From positions 868,001 through 932,000 of the forward strand of contig NZ_CP018839.1 of NCBI RefSeq assembly GCF_001922305.1: a stretch of DNA of 64,000 nucleotides. Direction: 5' to 3'. Both the position numbers and the translations under genes were made by a program. Of this stretch, positions 26,220 through 37,088 are shown piece after piece (within the stretch, counting starts at the first letter, position 1; every line of letters begins with the position of its first letter). Origin of the DNA: Thauera chlorobenzoica (GTDB taxonomy: Bacteria > Pseudomonadota > Gammaproteobacteria > Burkholderiales > Rhodocyclaceae). A model generated the notes under the pieces. It was not told the origin of the DNA. It ran no database searches and saw only the letters and a program-made list of their open reading frames with translations.

Positions 26220-27721
26220 GCGCCGGACCGGTCCAGGAAATCCTTGCCCGCCTGCGCCAGGCCGGCGTCGTGCCGCAGGGGATCGGTGCGGATTCGCGCA
26301 CCCTCGCACCGGGAGAAGTGTTCGCCGCCTGGCCCGGATTTCGCACCGACGGCCGTCGCCACATTGCCGATGCCATCGCCCGCGGGGCGGGAGCGGTGCT
26401 GTGGGAAAGCGGCGACGGCTTCGACCCCGGAGCGCTGCCCCTGCCCTCGCTCGCGGTCGCCGGCCTGAAAGAGCTTGCCGGTCCGCTCGCCGACGAGATC
26501 TACGACCGGCCTTCGGCGGCGCTGTGGGTGGCGGGCGTCACCGGCACCAACGGCAAGACCACGGTGAGCCAGATGCTCGCCGGCGCGCTGAGCGGGCTCG
26601 GCGCGCGCTGCGGCATCATCGGCACCCTCGGCTGCGGCTTTCCCGACGCGCTCGAGGCGGCGCTCAACACCACGCCCGACGCGCTCGAACTGCAGCGCTG
26701 GCTGGCGCGTTTCCGCGCCGGCGGGGCGGTGGCGGCGGCGATGGAAGTGTCCTCGATCGGGCTCGACCAGGGGCGGGTCAATGGGGTGCGCTTCGACCTC
26801 GCGATCTTCACCAACCTGAGCCGCGACCACCTCGACTACCATGGCTCGATGGACGCTTACGGTGAGTCCAAGGCGCGCCTGTTCGCGATCCCCGGGGTCG
26901 ACACCTGCGTGATCAACATCGACGACCCGTTCGGAATGATGCTGGCGCGGCGCCTGGCGGGCGAAGGGCGCGACGTCATCGCCTGCACCTTGCGTGCGGA
27001 CCATGCCGGCGCGGTCGCGGGCGCCCGCGTGCTGCTTGCCGACCGCCTCCAGGCGGGGCCGGCCGGTCTGCGCTTCATGCTGCACTGGGGCGGCCGCGAG
27101 GCCGATCTCGCGGTGCCCGTGGTGGCGCCCTTCAACGTTGCGAACCTGCTCGCGGTCGGTGCCGCGCTGCTCGCGCGCGGGGTGGCGTTCGAAACCGTGG
27201 CGTCGCAACTGGTGCGCCTGACCCCGCCCGCCGGGCGGATGCAGGTGGTGGGCGGCGAGCGCGAGCCGCTGCTGATCATCGATTACGCGCATTCGCCGGA
27301 TGCGCTGGCGAAAGTGCTGGAAGCCCTGCGCGGCACGGTGCGGATGCGCGGCGGGCGGCTGGTATGCGTGTTCGGCTGCGGCGGCGACCGCGACGCCGGC
27401 AAGCGCGCGCTGATGGGCGAGGTGGCGCGCACCCTCGCCGACCGTATCGTCATCACCAGCGACAACCCGCGCAGCGAAGACCCGCTCGCGATCATCGCGG
27501 CGATCGCCGCGGGCAGCGGCGCGCAGGCCGAACAGGTGGTCGACCGGGCGCAGGCGATCCGCATCGCGGTCGGCGAAGCCGGCGCCGCCGACGTCGTCCT
27601 GATCGCGGGCAAGGGGCACGAGCCCTATCAGGAAATCCTCGGGCAGCGGCTGCCGTTCTCCGATCTGGAGCAGGCCCGACTCGCTCTCCAGGCCTGGCAT
27701 GCGGAGGGGCGCAAGCAATGA
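26216..27721 (+). CDS. murE: UDP-MurNAc-L-Ala-D-Glu:meso-diaminopimelate ligase
   Basis: Adds meso-DAP to the UDP-MurNAc dipeptide. The 501-aa protein starts at GTG 26216 within the GTGA overlap with ftsI. It has the P-loop [18 protein letters not shown], the carbamylated-Lys region NLSRDHLDYHGSMDAY, and TSDNPRSEDPLAII, whose DNPR motif specifies meso-DAP rather than lysine. Meso-DAP murein is as expected for a Gram-negative. Confidence 0.97.
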   Translation: MSAGPVQEILARLRQAGVVPQGIGADSRTLAPGEVFAAWPGFRTDGRRHIADAIARGAGAVLWESGDGFDPGALPLPSLAVAGLKELAGPLADEIYDRPSAALWVAGVTGTNGKTTVSQMLAGALSGLGARCGIIGTLGCGFPDALEAALNTTPDALELQRWLARFRAGGAVAAAMEVSSIGLDQGRVNGVRFDLAIFTNLSRDHLDYHGSMDAYGESKARLFAIPGVDTCVINIDDPFGMMLARRLAGEGRDVIACTLRADHAGAVAGARVLLADRLQAGPAGLRFMLHWGGREADLAVPVVAPFNVANLLAVGAALLARGVAFETVASQLVRLTPPAGRMQVVGGEREPLLIIDYAHSPDALAKVLEALRGTVRMRGGRLVCVFGCGGDRDAGKRALMGEVARTLADRIVITSDNPRSEDPLAIIAAIAAGSGAQAEQVVDRAQAIRIAVGEAGAADVVLIAGKGHEPYQEILGQRLPFSDLEQARLALQAWHAEGRKQ

Positions 27722-29118
27722 TGACGGTGCATGAGGCGGTGCGGGCGCTGGCCGCCCATCAGGCGCGCGCCCAGGGGGAGGCGCGCTTCGAATGCGTCGG
27801 CAGCGACAGCCGGGCGCTGGTTCCCGGGCAGCTGTTCGTCGCCTTGCGCGGAGAGCGCTTCGACGGTCACGACTTCGTCGCCGAAGCCGCAGCGCAGGGC
27901 GCCGCGGCGGCGCTGGTCGATGCCGAGTGGGCTGGCGGGCAGGCGCTCGCGCCGTTGCCGCTGATCGTCGTGGACGACACCCGGCGCGCGCTCGGTACCC
28001 TGGCGGCGAGCTGGCGTGCGCGCTTTGCGCTGCCGCTGGTAGGGGTGACCGGGAGCAACGGCAAGACCACGGTGAAGGAAATGTGCGCGGCGATCCTGCG
28101 CGCCCAGGCGCGTCGCGACGGCTTCGGCGACGACAGCGTGCTTGCCACCCGCGGCAATCTGAACAACGACATCGGCCTGCCGTTGACCCTGCTCGAACTG
28201 CGCGATTTCCACCGCGCGGCGGTGATCGAGATGGGGATGAACCGTCCCGGCGAAATCGCCTACCTGAGTACGCTCGCGCAGCCCACCGTGGCGATCGTCA
28301 CCAACGCCCAGCGTGCCCACCTGCAGGGCCTTGGCTCGGTCGAGGAGGTCGCCCGCGAAAAGGGGGCGATCTATCAGGGCCTGGGGGCGACCGGGGTCGC
28401 CGTAATCAACGCCGACGACCCGCACGCCGGCGAGTGGGGCGCGGTCAACGCCGGGCGCCGGATTGTGACATTCGGTATCGAGCAGGCGGCCGATGTGCGC
28501 GGGCAGTGTACCCTGCGCGGCCTCGGCTCCAGCCTCGAACTCGACACCCCCGCCGGGCGGCTCGGTTTCGCCCTGCAGGTGCCGGGCGTGCATAACGCGC
28601 GCAACGCTGTCGGGGCGGCCGCCGTCTGCCTCGCCGCGGGCGTTTCGCCCGAAGCGGTGGCCGACGGGCTGGCCGGGTTCACCGGCGCGCGCGGTCGCCT
28701 GCAGCAGCGCAGTGGCCCGTGCGGCGCCCTGATCCTGGACGACACCTACAACGCCAACCCGGATTCGGTGCGTGCCGCCATCGACGTCCTCGCGTCGCTT
28801 CCCGGCCATACCTGGCTGGTGCTCGGCGACATGGGGGAAGTCGGTGGGATCAGCGCCCAGGTGCATGACGAGATCGGCGGCTACGCCAAGAGCAAGGGCG
28901 TCGACGGCCTGTTCGCGCTGGGCGAGATGAGCGCGATCGCGGTGCGCAATTTCGGCGACGGCGGGCATCACTTCGCCTCTGCCGAAGCGCTCGTCAAGGC
29001 GCTCGTTGCGCGCCTCGACGCAGATTCGGTGGTACTGGTGAAAGGCTCGAGGTTCATGCGCATGGAAAGAGTGGCGGATGCGCTTGCGGCAATGCACAAT
29101 TCCGCCCCTTCAACGTAA
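27718..29118 (+). CDS. murF: UDP-MurNAc-tripeptide:D-alanyl-D-alanine ligase
   Basis: Adds D-Ala-D-Ala to complete the UDP-MurNAc pentapeptide. The 466-aa protein starts MMTVHEAVRALAAHQARAQG, overlapping murE by 4 bases. It has SDSRALVPGQLFVALRGERF (MurF N-domain), VTGSNGKTTVKEMCAAILR (P-loop), GMNRPGEIAYLSTLAQPTVA and LDDTYNANPDSVRAAIDVL. Followed after 15 bases by mraY. Confidence 0.97.
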   Translation: MMTVHEAVRALAAHQARAQGEARFECVGSDSRALVPGQLFVALRGERFDGHDFVAEAAAQGAAAALVDAEWAGGQALAPLPLIVVDDTRRALGTLAASWRARFALPLVGVTGSNGKTTVKEMCAAILRAQARRDGFGDDSVLATRGNLNNDIGLPLTLLELRDFHRAAVIEMGMNRPGEIAYLSTLAQPTVAIVTNAQRAHLQGLGSVEEVAREKGAIYQGLGATGVAVINADDPHAGEWGAVNAGRRIVTFGIEQAADVRGQCTLRGLGSSLELDTPAGRLGFALQVPGVHNARNAVGAAAVCLAAGVSPEAVADGLAGFTGARGRLQQRSGPCGALILDDTYNANPDSVRAAIDVLASLPGHTWLVLGDMGEVGGISAQVHDEIGGYAKSKGVDGLFALGEMSAIAVRNFGDGGHHFASAEALVKALVARLDADSVVLVKGSRFMRMERVADALAAMHNSAPST

Positions 29119-29133
29119 CCGGCTCCTGACTAT

Positions 29134-30222
29134 ATGTTGTTGGAACTCGCTCTCTGGCTCGGCCAGGACATCCGCGGCTTCAACGTCTTCGGCTACATCA
29201 CGCTGCGGACGGTGCTGGCCGCGCTGACCGCGCTGGCGATCTCGCTCGTCGCCGGCCCGGGCGTGATCCGCTGGCTCGCAGCGAAGAAGATCGGCCAGGC
29301 GGTGCGCGACGACGGCCCCAAGTCGCACCTCACCAAGGCCGGCACGCCGACCATGGGCGGGGCGCTGATCCTGATCGCGATCGGCGTCACCATGCTGCTG
29401 TGGGGCGACCTCGCGAACGACTACCTCTGGGTCACTCTGCTGGTGACGCTCGGCTTCGGTGCGGTGGGCTGGGTCGACGACTGGCGCAAGGTCGTGCACC
29501 GCGATCCGAAGGGGCTGGCGAGCCGCTGGAAATACCTGTGGACTTCGGCCATCGCCCTGGCGGCGGCGCTGTACCTCGGTGCGACCGCGAACACGCCGGC
29601 CGAAACCGAGCTGATCGTGCCGTTCTTCAAGGCCATCGCCTATCCGCTGGGGATCGTCGGCTTCGTCGCCCTGAGCTATTTCGTGATCAACGGCACCAGC
29701 CACGCGGTCAACCTCACCGACGGCCTCGACGGCCTCGCGATCATGCCCACGGTGATGGTGGCCGGGGCACTGGCGATCTTCGCCTACGTCGCCGGCCATG
29801 CCGGCTTCGCCAAATACCTGGGCGTGCCCTACGTCGCCGGCGCTGGCGAACTGGCGGTGTTCTGCGGCGCGATCTGCGGCGCCGGCCTCGGTTTCCTGTG
29901 GTTCAACGCCTATCCGGCGGAAGTCTTCATGGGCGACGTCGGCGCGCTCGCGCTCGGCGCTGCGCTCGGCACGATCGCGGTCATCGTGCGTCAGGAGATC
30001 GTGCTCTTCATCATGGGCGGGCTGTTCGTCGCCGAAACCCTGTCGGTGATGCTGCAGGTGCTGTACTTCAAGGCCACCGGCGGCAAGCGCATCTTCCGCA
30101 TGGCGCCGCTGCACCACCATTACGAGCTCGGCGGCTGGAAGGAAACCCAGGTCGTGGTCCGCTTCTGGATCATCACCATCATGCTGGTGCTGTTCGGTCT
30201 GTCGACGCTGAAACTCAGATGA
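29134..30222 (+). CDS. mraY: Phospho-N-acetylmuramoyl-pentapeptide transferase
   Basis: Inner-membrane enzyme making lipid I from UDP-MurNAc-pentapeptide and undecaprenyl phosphate. The 362-aa protein is mostly hydrophobic, with about ten helices. It has [20 protein letters not shown], the catalytic DD in [50 protein letters not shown] and the cytoplasmic [12 protein letters not shown] loop. Confidence 0.98.
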   Translation: MLLELALWLGQDIRGFNVFGYITLRTVLAALTALAISLVAGPGVIRWLAAKKIGQAVRDDGPKSHLTKAGTPTMGGALILIAIGVTMLLWGDLANDYLWVTLLVTLGFGAVGWVDDWRKVVHRDPKGLASRWKYLWTSAIALAAALYLGATANTPAETELIVPFFKAIAYPLGIVGFVALSYFVINGTSHAVNLTDGLDGLAIMPTVMVAGALAIFAYVAGHAGFAKYLGVPYVAGAGELAVFCGAICGAGLGFLWFNAYPAEVFMGDVGALALGAALGTIAVIVRQEIVLFIMGGLFVAETLSVMLQVLYFKATGGKRIFRMAPLHHHYELGGWKETQVVVRFWIITIMLVLFGLSTLKLR

Positions 30223-31616
30223 GCATCCTCACCGGAAAACACGTTCTCGTCCTCGGACTCGGCGAATCGGGCCTGGCGATGGCGCGCTGGTGCGCACTGC
30301 GCGGCGCGCGCCTGCGCGTGGCGGACAGCCGCGTGGCGCCGCCGGGGCTGGAGGCGCTGCGCGCCGAGGCGCCGCTGGCCGAGCTCGTCACCGGCGCGTT
30401 CGGCGAGGAAGTGCTCGACGGCATCGACCTGGTGGCGCTGAGCCCCGGGCTCGACCCGCGCGCCGGCGTCGCCGCCGCCGCGCGCCGCCGCGGCCTGCCG
30501 CTGACCGGCGAGATGAGCCTGCTGGCGCAGGCCCTGGACGAACTCGGCGTGCGCGCGCAGACCCGCGTCCTCGCCGTCACCGGGACCAACGGCAAGACCA
30601 CCACCACCGCGCTCACCGCAGCGCTGGCGCAGTCTGTGGGCATCGATGCGGTGGCGGCCGGCAACATCAGCCCGGCTGCGCTCGATGTGCTGATGGAACG
30701 GCTGGAAGCCGGCGCGGCGCTGCCGCAGTGCTGGGTGCTGGAACTGTCGAGCTTCCAGCTCGAGACGATGCGCGGCCTCGACCCGGACGCGGCGACGGTG
30801 CTCAATGTCAGCGACGACCACCTCGACCGTTACCCCGGGATCGCAGAGTACGCCGCGACCAAGGCGGCGATCTTCCAGGGCGCCGGCGTGCAGGTGCTCA
30901 ACCGCGACGATGCGCGGGTGGCGGCGATGGCCCTGCCCGGCCGCCGCGTGATCCGCTTCGGCTCCACGGCCGCAGCGGGGGACGACTACGGCATCGCTGC
31001 GGGCGCGGGCGGTGACGGGCTGGTGCGCGGCGGCGAGCGCCTGCTCGCGCTCGCCGATCTGGCGCTCGCCGGGCGCCACAACGCCGCCAACGCGCTCGCC
31101 GCGCTGGCGCTGTGCGAAGGCGGGCTGGGGGTCGCGCCGCAGCGCCTGCTCCCGGGGCTGATCGCCTTCCGCGGCCTGCCGCACCGGGTCGAGCTGGTCG
31201 CCGAGCGCGCCGACGGCGTGCGCTTCTACGACGACTCCAAGGGCACCAACGTCGGCGCCACGGTGGCGGCGCTCGAAGGCATGGGCCGCCCGGTGGTGCT
31301 GATCGCCGGGGGCGACGGCAAGGGCCAGGACTTCGCTCCGCTGGGGCCGGCGCTGGCGCGCCGCGCGCGCGCCGCGGTGCTCTTCGGTCGTGATGCCGGG
31401 CGCATCGCCGGGGCGGTCGCCGGGTGCGCCGTCGCGCTCGAGCACGCGTCCGACCTCGATGCTGCCGTGCTGCGTGCCGCGGCGCTGGCGCAGGCCGGCG
31501 ATGCGGTGCTGCTGTCGCCGGCCTGCGCCAGCCTCGACATGTTCCGCAACTACGCCCACCGCGCCGAAGTCTTCGTCGCCGCGGTGCGCCGGCTGCCGGG
31601 GGTGGGCGCACGATGA
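30219..31616 (+). CDS. murD: UDP-MurNAc-L-alanine:D-glutamate ligase
   Basis: Adds D-Glu to UDP-MurNAc-L-Ala. The 465-aa protein starts [20 protein letters not shown] with the Rossmann loop, then [60 protein letters not shown] and [20 protein letters not shown], all typical of MurD. It overlaps mraY and ftsW by 4 bases. Confidence 0.97.
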   Translation: MSILTGKHVLVLGLGESGLAMARWCALRGARLRVADSRVAPPGLEALRAEAPLAELVTGAFGEEVLDGIDLVALSPGLDPRAGVAAAARRRGLPLTGEMSLLAQALDELGVRAQTRVLAVTGTNGKTTTTALTAALAQSVGIDAVAAGNISPAALDVLMERLEAGAALPQCWVLELSSFQLETMRGLDPDAATVLNVSDDHLDRYPGIAEYAATKAAIFQGAGVQVLNRDDARVAAMALPGRRVIRFGSTAAAGDDYGIAAGAGGDGLVRGGERLLALADLALAGRHNAANALAALALCEGGLGVAPQRLLPGLIAFRGLPHRVELVAERADGVRFYDDSKGTNVGATVAALEGMGRPVVLIAGGDGKGQDFAPLGPALARRARAAVLFGRDAGRIAGAVAGCAVALEHASDLDAAVLRAAALAQAGDAVLLSPACASLDMFRNYAHRAEVFVAAVRRLPGVGAR

Positions 31617-32848
31617 AGTTCGCCGGCAGGCTCCCCGGGCGTCTTTCCGGCGCGACCAGGCGCACCGGAGCCGATGCCCGCGCACGCCCGGGCGCCCGTT
31701 TCGCACCGGGCGGGACGCCGGCGCAGGAACTCGACCTGCTGCTGATCTGGTCGGCGCTCGGCCTGCTCCTGATCGGGCTGGTGATGGTCTATTCGGCCTC
31801 GATCGCCACCGCCGAGGGCAGCCGTTTCACCGGCTACCAGTCGCATTACTTCCTCATGCGCCACGCCGTGTTCCTGGCGATCGGCATCGGCCTCGGCCTG
31901 GTCAGCTTCCGCCTGCCGATGGCGCGCTGGCAGCAGCTCGCGCCGGCGCTGTTCGTGGCCGGGGTGGTGCTGCTGATCGTGGTCCTGATTCCGGGGGTGG
32001 GGCGCGAGGTCAACGGCGCGCAGCGCTGGCTGTCGCTCGGCCCGGTCAACCTGCAGCCGTCCGAGCTGATGAAGATCTTCGCCGCGCTCTACGCCGCCGA
32101 CTACACCGTGCGCAAGCTCGACGTGATGGGCAGCTTCATCCGCGGCTTCCTGCCGATGATGGTGGTGATCCTGTTCGTCGGCTTCCTGCTGCTGAGCGAA
32201 CCCGACTTCGGCGCCTTTGTCGTCATTACCGTGGTTGCCTTCGGTGTGCTCTTTCTTGGCGGGGTCAATGTCAAGGTGTTCGTGCTGCTGGCGGTGGCGG
32301 CGGTGATCGGCTTCATGATCCTGATCTGGACCTCGCCCTACCGGCGCGACCGCATCTTCGGCTTCATGGATCCGTGGCAGGACGCGTTCGGCAAGGGCTA
32401 CCAGCTGTCCCATTCGCTGATCGCCTTCGGCCGCGGCGAATGGTTCGGCGTCGGCCTCGGCGGCAGCGTGGAGAAGCTGTTCTACCTGCCCGAGGCGCAT
32501 ACCGACTTCCTCCTCGCAGTGATCGCCGAGGAGCTCGGCTTCGTCGGGGTGATGGTGGTGGTGGCGCTGTTCGCCGTGCTCGTCCATCGCGCCTTCATCG
32601 TCGGGCGCGAGGCGATCCGGCTCGAGCACTATTTTTCCGGACTGGTCGCGCAGGGCATCGGCCTGTGGATCGGCGTCCAGTCCTTCATCAACATGGGGGT
32701 CAACATGGGCTTGTTGCCCACCAAAGGCCTCACCTTGCCGCTGATGAGCTTCGGCGGCTCGGGCATCGTCGCCAACTGCGTCGGGCTCGGCATCCTGCTG
32801 CGGGTCGACTGGGAAAACCGGCAACTCATGCGCGGGGGACGGGGATGA
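31613..32848 (+). CDS. ftsW: Septal peptidoglycan polymerase FtsW (SEDS family)
   Basis: Glycosyltransferase polymerising lipid II with FtsI. The 411-aa protein has an Arg-rich cytoplasmic N-terminus of about 45 residues, longer than usual, then about ten membrane helices. SEDS motifs: [67 protein letters not shown], and [17 protein letters not shown]. The Asp after EAHT lies in the catalytic-loop region. Confidence 0.96.
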   Translation: MKFAGRLPGRLSGATRRTGADARARPGARFAPGGTPAQELDLLLIWSALGLLLIGLVMVYSASIATAEGSRFTGYQSHYFLMRHAVFLAIGIGLGLVSFRLPMARWQQLAPALFVAGVVLLIVVLIPGVGREVNGAQRWLSLGPVNLQPSELMKIFAALYAADYTVRKLDVMGSFIRGFLPMMVVILFVGFLLLSEPDFGAFVVITVVAFGVLFLGGVNVKVFVLLAVAAVIGFMILIWTSPYRRDRIFGFMDPWQDAFGKGYQLSHSLIAFGRGEWFGVGLGGSVEKLFYLPEAHTDFLLAVIAEELGFVGVMVVVALFAVLVHRAFIVGREAIRLEHYFSGLVAQGIGLWIGVQSFINMGVNMGLLPTKGLTLPLMSFGGSGIVANCVGLGILLRVDWENRQLMRGGRG

Positions 32849-33915
32849 AGACGCTGCTGGTCATGGCCGGTGGCACCGGCGGCCACATCTTTCCCGGCAT
32901 CGCCGTCGCCGAGGCGCTGCGCGCCCGCGGCTGGCGCATCGTCTGGCTGGGCAACCCGGACGGGATGGAAGCGCGGATCGTGCCGGCGCACGGCTACGAG
33001 ACCGTGTGGGTGCGCTTCGGCGCGCTGCGCGGGAAGGGCCTGGTGCGCAAGCTGATGCTGCCGGTGAACCTGCTGTCCGGGTTCTGGCAGGCCGTGCGCG
33101 CGCTGCGCCGGGTGAGGCCCGACGTCGTCCTCGGGATGGGCGGCTACATTACCTTCCCCGGCGGCATGATGGCGGCGCTGCTCGGCCGGCCGCTGGTGCT
33201 GCACGAGCAGAACTCGGTCGCCGGGCTGGCCAACCGCGTCCTCGCGCGCGTCGCCGACCGCGTGCTGAGCGGCTTTCCCGCGGTGCTCGAGCGGGCGGAG
33301 TGGATCGGCAATCCGGTGCGCGCCGACATCGCTGCGCTGCCGGAGCCGGCCGAGCGCTATGCCGGGCGCAGCGGCCCGCTGCGGGTGCTGGTGGTGGGCG
33401 GCAGCCTGGGGGCGGCGGCACTTAACGCCGCGGTGCCGCAGGCGCTTGCCCGCCTTGCCCCGGAGCAGCGCCCGGTGGTGGTCCATCAGGCCGGCGAGCG
33501 CCAGCTCGACGCCTTGCGCGAAGCGTACGCGAAGGCCGGGGTGGAGGCCGAGCAGCGCGCCTTCATCGACGACATGGCCGCCGCCTATGGCGCGGCCGAT
33601 CTGGTGATCTGCCGTGCCGGGGCGTTGACCGTGGCCGAGCTCGCCGCGGCCGGCGTGGCCAGCCTGCTGGTGCCCTTCCCGCATGCGGTGGACGACCACC
33701 AGACCGGCAACGCGCGCTTTCTCGCCGCGCGCGGCGCAGCCTACCTGCTGCCGCAGACCGAACTCACCCCCGAACGCCTGGCCGGCATCCTCGCCAGCCT
33801 CGACCGCGGCCGCCTGCTGCAGATGGCCGGGCATGCGCGCGCGCTGGCGCGGCCGCAGGCCGCGGCGCAGGCCGCGGAGGTCTGCGTGGCGCTGGCTGGG
33901 GGAGACCGGACATGA
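32845..33915 (+). CDS. murG: Lipid I GlcNAc transferase (lipid II synthase)
   Basis: Peripheral inner-membrane GT28 enzyme that adds GlcNAc to lipid I. The 356-aa protein starts [20 protein letters not shown], with the first glycine loop, then [60 protein letters not shown] and [20 protein letters not shown] (UDP-GlcNAc site). ATGA overlap with ftsW. Confidence 0.98.
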   Translation: MKTLLVMAGGTGGHIFPGIAVAEALRARGWRIVWLGNPDGMEARIVPAHGYETVWVRFGALRGKGLVRKLMLPVNLLSGFWQAVRALRRVRPDVVLGMGGYITFPGGMMAALLGRPLVLHEQNSVAGLANRVLARVADRVLSGFPAVLERAEWIGNPVRADIAALPEPAERYAGRSGPLRVLVVGGSLGAAALNAAVPQALARLAPEQRPVVVHQAGERQLDALREAYAKAGVEAEQRAFIDDMAAAYGAADLVICRAGALTVAELAAAGVASLLVPFPHAVDDHQTGNARFLAARGAAYLLPQTELTPERLAGILASLDRGRLLQMAGHARALARPQAAAQAAEVCVALAGGDRT

Positions 33916-35327
33916 AGCACAAAGTCAGGAACATCCATTTCGTCGGCATCGGCGGTGCGGGCATGAGCGGCATCGCCGAAGTGCTGGTCAACCAGGGGTT
34001 TCGCGTCAGCGGCTCCGACCTCGGCGACAACGCCGCCACCCGCAGGCTGCAGAGCATGGGCGCGCGCGTCGTCCGCGGCCACGATGCGGCCAACGTCGCC
34101 GATGCCGACGTGCTGGTGGTGTCGACCGCGGTGAAGGACGACAACCCGGAAGTCGCCGCCGCGCGCGCGCGGCGCATCCCGGTGGTGCCGCGCGCGCAGA
34201 TGCTCGCCGAGCTGATGCGGTTCAAGAGCGGCATCGCCATCGCCGGCACCCACGGCAAGACCACCACCACCTCGCTGGTGGCGAGCATCCTCGCCGAAGG
34301 CGGCATCGACCCGACCTTCGTCATCGGCGGCCGGCTCAATGCCGCCGGGGCCAACGCGCGCCTGGGCAAGGGCGACTTCCTGGTGGCCGAGGCCGACGAG
34401 TCGGACGCCTCCTTCCTGCTGCTCAACCCGGTGCTCTCGGTGGTCACCAACATCGACGCCGATCACATGGACACCTACGGCCACGACTTCGGCCGGGTCA
34501 AGCAGGCCTTCGTCGATTTCCTCCAGCGCCTGCCGTTCTACGGTGTCGCGGTGCTGTGCGAGGACGATCCCAACGTGCGCGAGATCATCCCCCGGGTGTC
34601 GAAGCAGATCGTGCGCTACGGCCTGTCGCCGGGCGCCAACATCCGCGCCGAGAACGTCCGCGCCGACGGCGGACGGATGCTGTTCGACTGCGTGCGGGTG
34701 AACGGCACGACCTCACGCCTGGCGATCGAGCTCAACCTGCCGGGCCTGCACAACGTGCTCAACGCGCTGGCGGCGATCGCGGTGGCGACCGAGGTGCAGG
34801 TGCCCGATGCCGCGATCGTCAAGGCGCTGGCCGAGTTCAACGGCGTCGGCCGGCGCTTCCAGCGCTACGGTGAAGTGCCGCTGGCGGGCGCGGACGGCGC
34901 CGAGGCCGGCAGCTTCACCCTGATCGACGACTACGGCCACCACCCGGTGGAGATGGCGGCGACGATCGCCGCCGCGCGCGGCGCGTTTCCCGGGCGTCGC
35001 CTGATGCTGGCCTTCCAGCCGCATCGCTTCAGCCGCACCCGCGACTGCTTCGACGACTTCGTCAAGGTCTTGTCGACGGCTGACGCGCTGCTGCTGGCCG
35101 AAGTCTATGCCGCCGGCGAGGCGCCGATCGTCGCCGCCGACAGCCGCGCGCTGGCACGCGCGCTGCGGGTGGCGGGGGCGGTCGAGCCGGTGTTCGTCGA
35201 GGACATCGCCGACCTGCCGAAAATGATTCTTTCTGCCGCGCGCGCGGGCGACGTGGTGATCACCATGGGGGCAGGTAGCATCGGCACGGTGCCGGGCAAG
35301 CTCGCCCGAATCGAGGACGCAGTGTGA
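33912..35327 (+). CDS. murC: UDP-N-acetylmuramate:L-alanine ligase
   Basis: Adds the first amino acid to UDP-MurNAc. The 471-aa protein starts [20 protein letters not shown], with the family glycine loop, then [40 protein letters not shown] and [20 protein letters not shown]. The next gene is ddl; murB, which lies here in some bacteria, is absent from this cluster. Confidence 0.98.
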   Translation: MKHKVRNIHFVGIGGAGMSGIAEVLVNQGFRVSGSDLGDNAATRRLQSMGARVVRGHDAANVADADVLVVSTAVKDDNPEVAAARARRIPVVPRAQMLAELMRFKSGIAIAGTHGKTTTTSLVASILAEGGIDPTFVIGGRLNAAGANARLGKGDFLVAEADESDASFLLLNPVLSVVTNIDADHMDTYGHDFGRVKQAFVDFLQRLPFYGVAVLCEDDPNVREIIPRVSKQIVRYGLSPGANIRAENVRADGGRMLFDCVRVNGTTSRLAIELNLPGLHNVLNALAAIAVATEVQVPDAAIVKALAEFNGVGRRFQRYGEVPLAGADGAEAGSFTLIDDYGHHPVEMAATIAAARGAFPGRRLMLAFQPHRFSRTRDCFDDFVKVLSTADALLLAEVYAAGEAPIVAADSRALARALRVAGAVEPVFVEDIADLPKMILSAARAGDVVITMGAGSIGTVPGKLARIEDAV

Positions 35328-36238
35328 ACAAGGGCTTGGGCAAGGTTGCGGTGTTGTTCGGCGGCGACTCCGCCGAGCGCGAGGTGTCGCTGATGTCGGG
35401 GCGGGCGGTGCTGGCCGCGCTGCAGGGGGCCGGCGTCGATGCCCACGGCTTCGATCCCGCCGAGCGCGATCTGCACATCCTGAAGGAAGAGGGCTTCGCG
35501 CGCGTGTTCATCGCGCTGCACGGCCGCGGTGGCGAGGACGGCACGGTGCAGGGCGCGCTCGAGCTGATGGGCATCCCCTACACCGGCAGCGGGGTGATGG
35601 CCTCGGCGTTGTCGATGGACAAGTGGCGCACCAAGATGGTGTGGCTGGCGAGCGGACTGCCCACGCCGCGCTACGCGATCCTCGACGCCGACACCGACTG
35701 GGCGGCGGTGGTCGCCGAGCTGGGCCTGCCGATCTTCGTCAAGCCGGTGCACGAAGGTTCGAGCATGGGCGCGACCAAGGTGACCGCGCCGGGCGAGCTG
35801 AAGGCGGCGTGGGAACTGGCCGCACGCTACGACCGCCTGGTGATCGCCGAGGAGTTCATTACCGGCGAGGAGCTCACCGCGCCCTTCCTCGAAGACCGCG
35901 CACTGCCGCTGGTGCGCATCGTCGCCCCCGGCGGCAACTACGACTACCAGCACAAGTATTTCGCCGACGATACCCGCTACGACTGCCCCTGCGGCCTGCC
36001 CGCGGACGAGGAGGCGGCGCTGCAGGCGCTGGTGATGAAATCGGCACGCGTGCTCGGCTGCCGCGGCTGGGGCCGGGCGGACCTGATCCTGACCGCCGAC
36101 GGCCGGCCCTATCTGCTCGAGATGAACACTTCGCCGGGGATGACCGGACACTCGCTGGTGCCGATGTCGGCTCGCGTCGCCGGGCTGGAGTTCGCCGCGC
36201 TGTGCCTGAAGATCCTGGAGGGGGCCCGCCTTGGCTGA
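35324..36238 (+). CDS. ddl: D-alanine:D-alanine ligase B
   Basis: ATP-grasp enzyme making D-Ala-D-Ala for MurF. The 304-aa protein starts at GTG 35324 (GTGA overlap with murC), reading [20 protein letters not shown]. It has [60 protein letters not shown] and [20 protein letters not shown], conserved in Ddl enzymes. Confidence 0.97.
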   Translation: MNKGLGKVAVLFGGDSAEREVSLMSGRAVLAALQGAGVDAHGFDPAERDLHILKEEGFARVFIALHGRGGEDGTVQGALELMGIPYTGSGVMASALSMDKWRTKMVWLASGLPTPRYAILDADTDWAAVVAELGLPIFVKPVHEGSSMGATKVTAPGELKAAWELAARYDRLVIAEEFITGEELTAPFLEDRALPLVRIVAPGGNYDYQHKYFADDTRYDCPCGLPADEEAALQALVMKSARVLGCRGWGRADLILTADGRPYLLEMNTSPGMTGHSLVPMSARVAGLEFAALCLKILEGARLG

Positions 36239-37088
36239 AGCGCGCGCCCATCCCGCGGCGATCCGTTCCGCCCGCCAGCGCGGCGCGGGCGCGCGACCGA
36301 GTGCCGAGAAAGGCGTGTGGCACCGGCCGGCGCTGCTCGATCTGTTCTCCGATCTGCTCACCCTGGGCGCGGCCGTGGCGCTGGGCTGGGCGCTGGTGGC
36401 CTGGTTCGTGTCGCGTCCGTTGTTCCCGCTGCGCGAACTGGTGGTGCTGACGCCGCCCGCCCACGTCACCGAGGCCCAGCTCGGATATGCGGCGCGTCTG
36501 GCGGTGCAGGGCAATTTTTTCATGGTCGACCTCGACGCCGTCCGCGCCACGTTCGAGAAGCTGCCCTGGGTGCGCAAGGCGGAAGTGCGCCGGCGCTGGC
36601 CCGATGCGCTCGAACTGCGGATCGAGGAGCACGAGGCGGTGGCCTACTGGACCGTGTCCGAAAGTGGCGATGCGCGCCTGGTGAACCGCCATGGCGAAGT
36701 GTTCACCGCGGCGAGCAATGCCGATCTGCCCCAGTTCGACGGTCCGCAAGGTTCCGCCCGTGCGCTCCTGACGCGTTACGCCGAGTTCGCCGCGCTGCTC
36801 CAGCCGCTGGGGCTGCGCCTGGTCGGCCTCGCCCTGTCGGCGCGCCAGGCATGGCAGCTTCACCTCGACAACGGGATGACCGTGATCGTCGGGCGTGACC
36901 AGGACAAATCCCCGCTCGTCGAGCGGCTGCAGCGCTTCATCGCGGTGTGGCCCCGGGTGCAGGACACTATCGAGATCGACATCAAGGTCGCGGACCTGCG
37001 CTATCCAGGCGGTTTCGCGCTGACGCCGGCGGACGCTTCGGTGCTGTCGCCAGCCGCGTCGCCTGCTGGCAGAAAGGGCAAGAAATGA
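36231..37088 (+). CDS. ftsQ: Cell division protein FtsQ
   Basis: Bitopic divisome protein. The 285-aa protein has a basic cytoplasmic N-terminus, a membrane helix near residues 40-62 ([20 protein letters not shown]), then a POTRA domain ([20 protein letters not shown] ... [36 protein letters not shown]) and the FtsQ beta domain. The start is TTG 36231, overlapping the ddl stop by 8 bases; an ATG alternative giving a full N-terminus is not available. Confidence 0.94.
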   Translation: MAEARAHPAAIRSARQRGAGARPSAEKGVWHRPALLDLFSDLLTLGAAVALGWALVAWFVSRPLFPLRELVVLTPPAHVTEAQLGYAARLAVQGNFFMVDLDAVRATFEKLPWVRKAEVRRRWPDALELRIEEHEAVAYWTVSESGDARLVNRHGEVFTAASNADLPQFDGPQGSARALLTRYAEFAALLQPLGLRLVGLALSARQAWQLHLDNGMTVIVGRDQDKSPLVERLQRFIAVWPRVQDTIEIDIKVADLRYPGGFALTPADASVLSPAASPAGRKGKK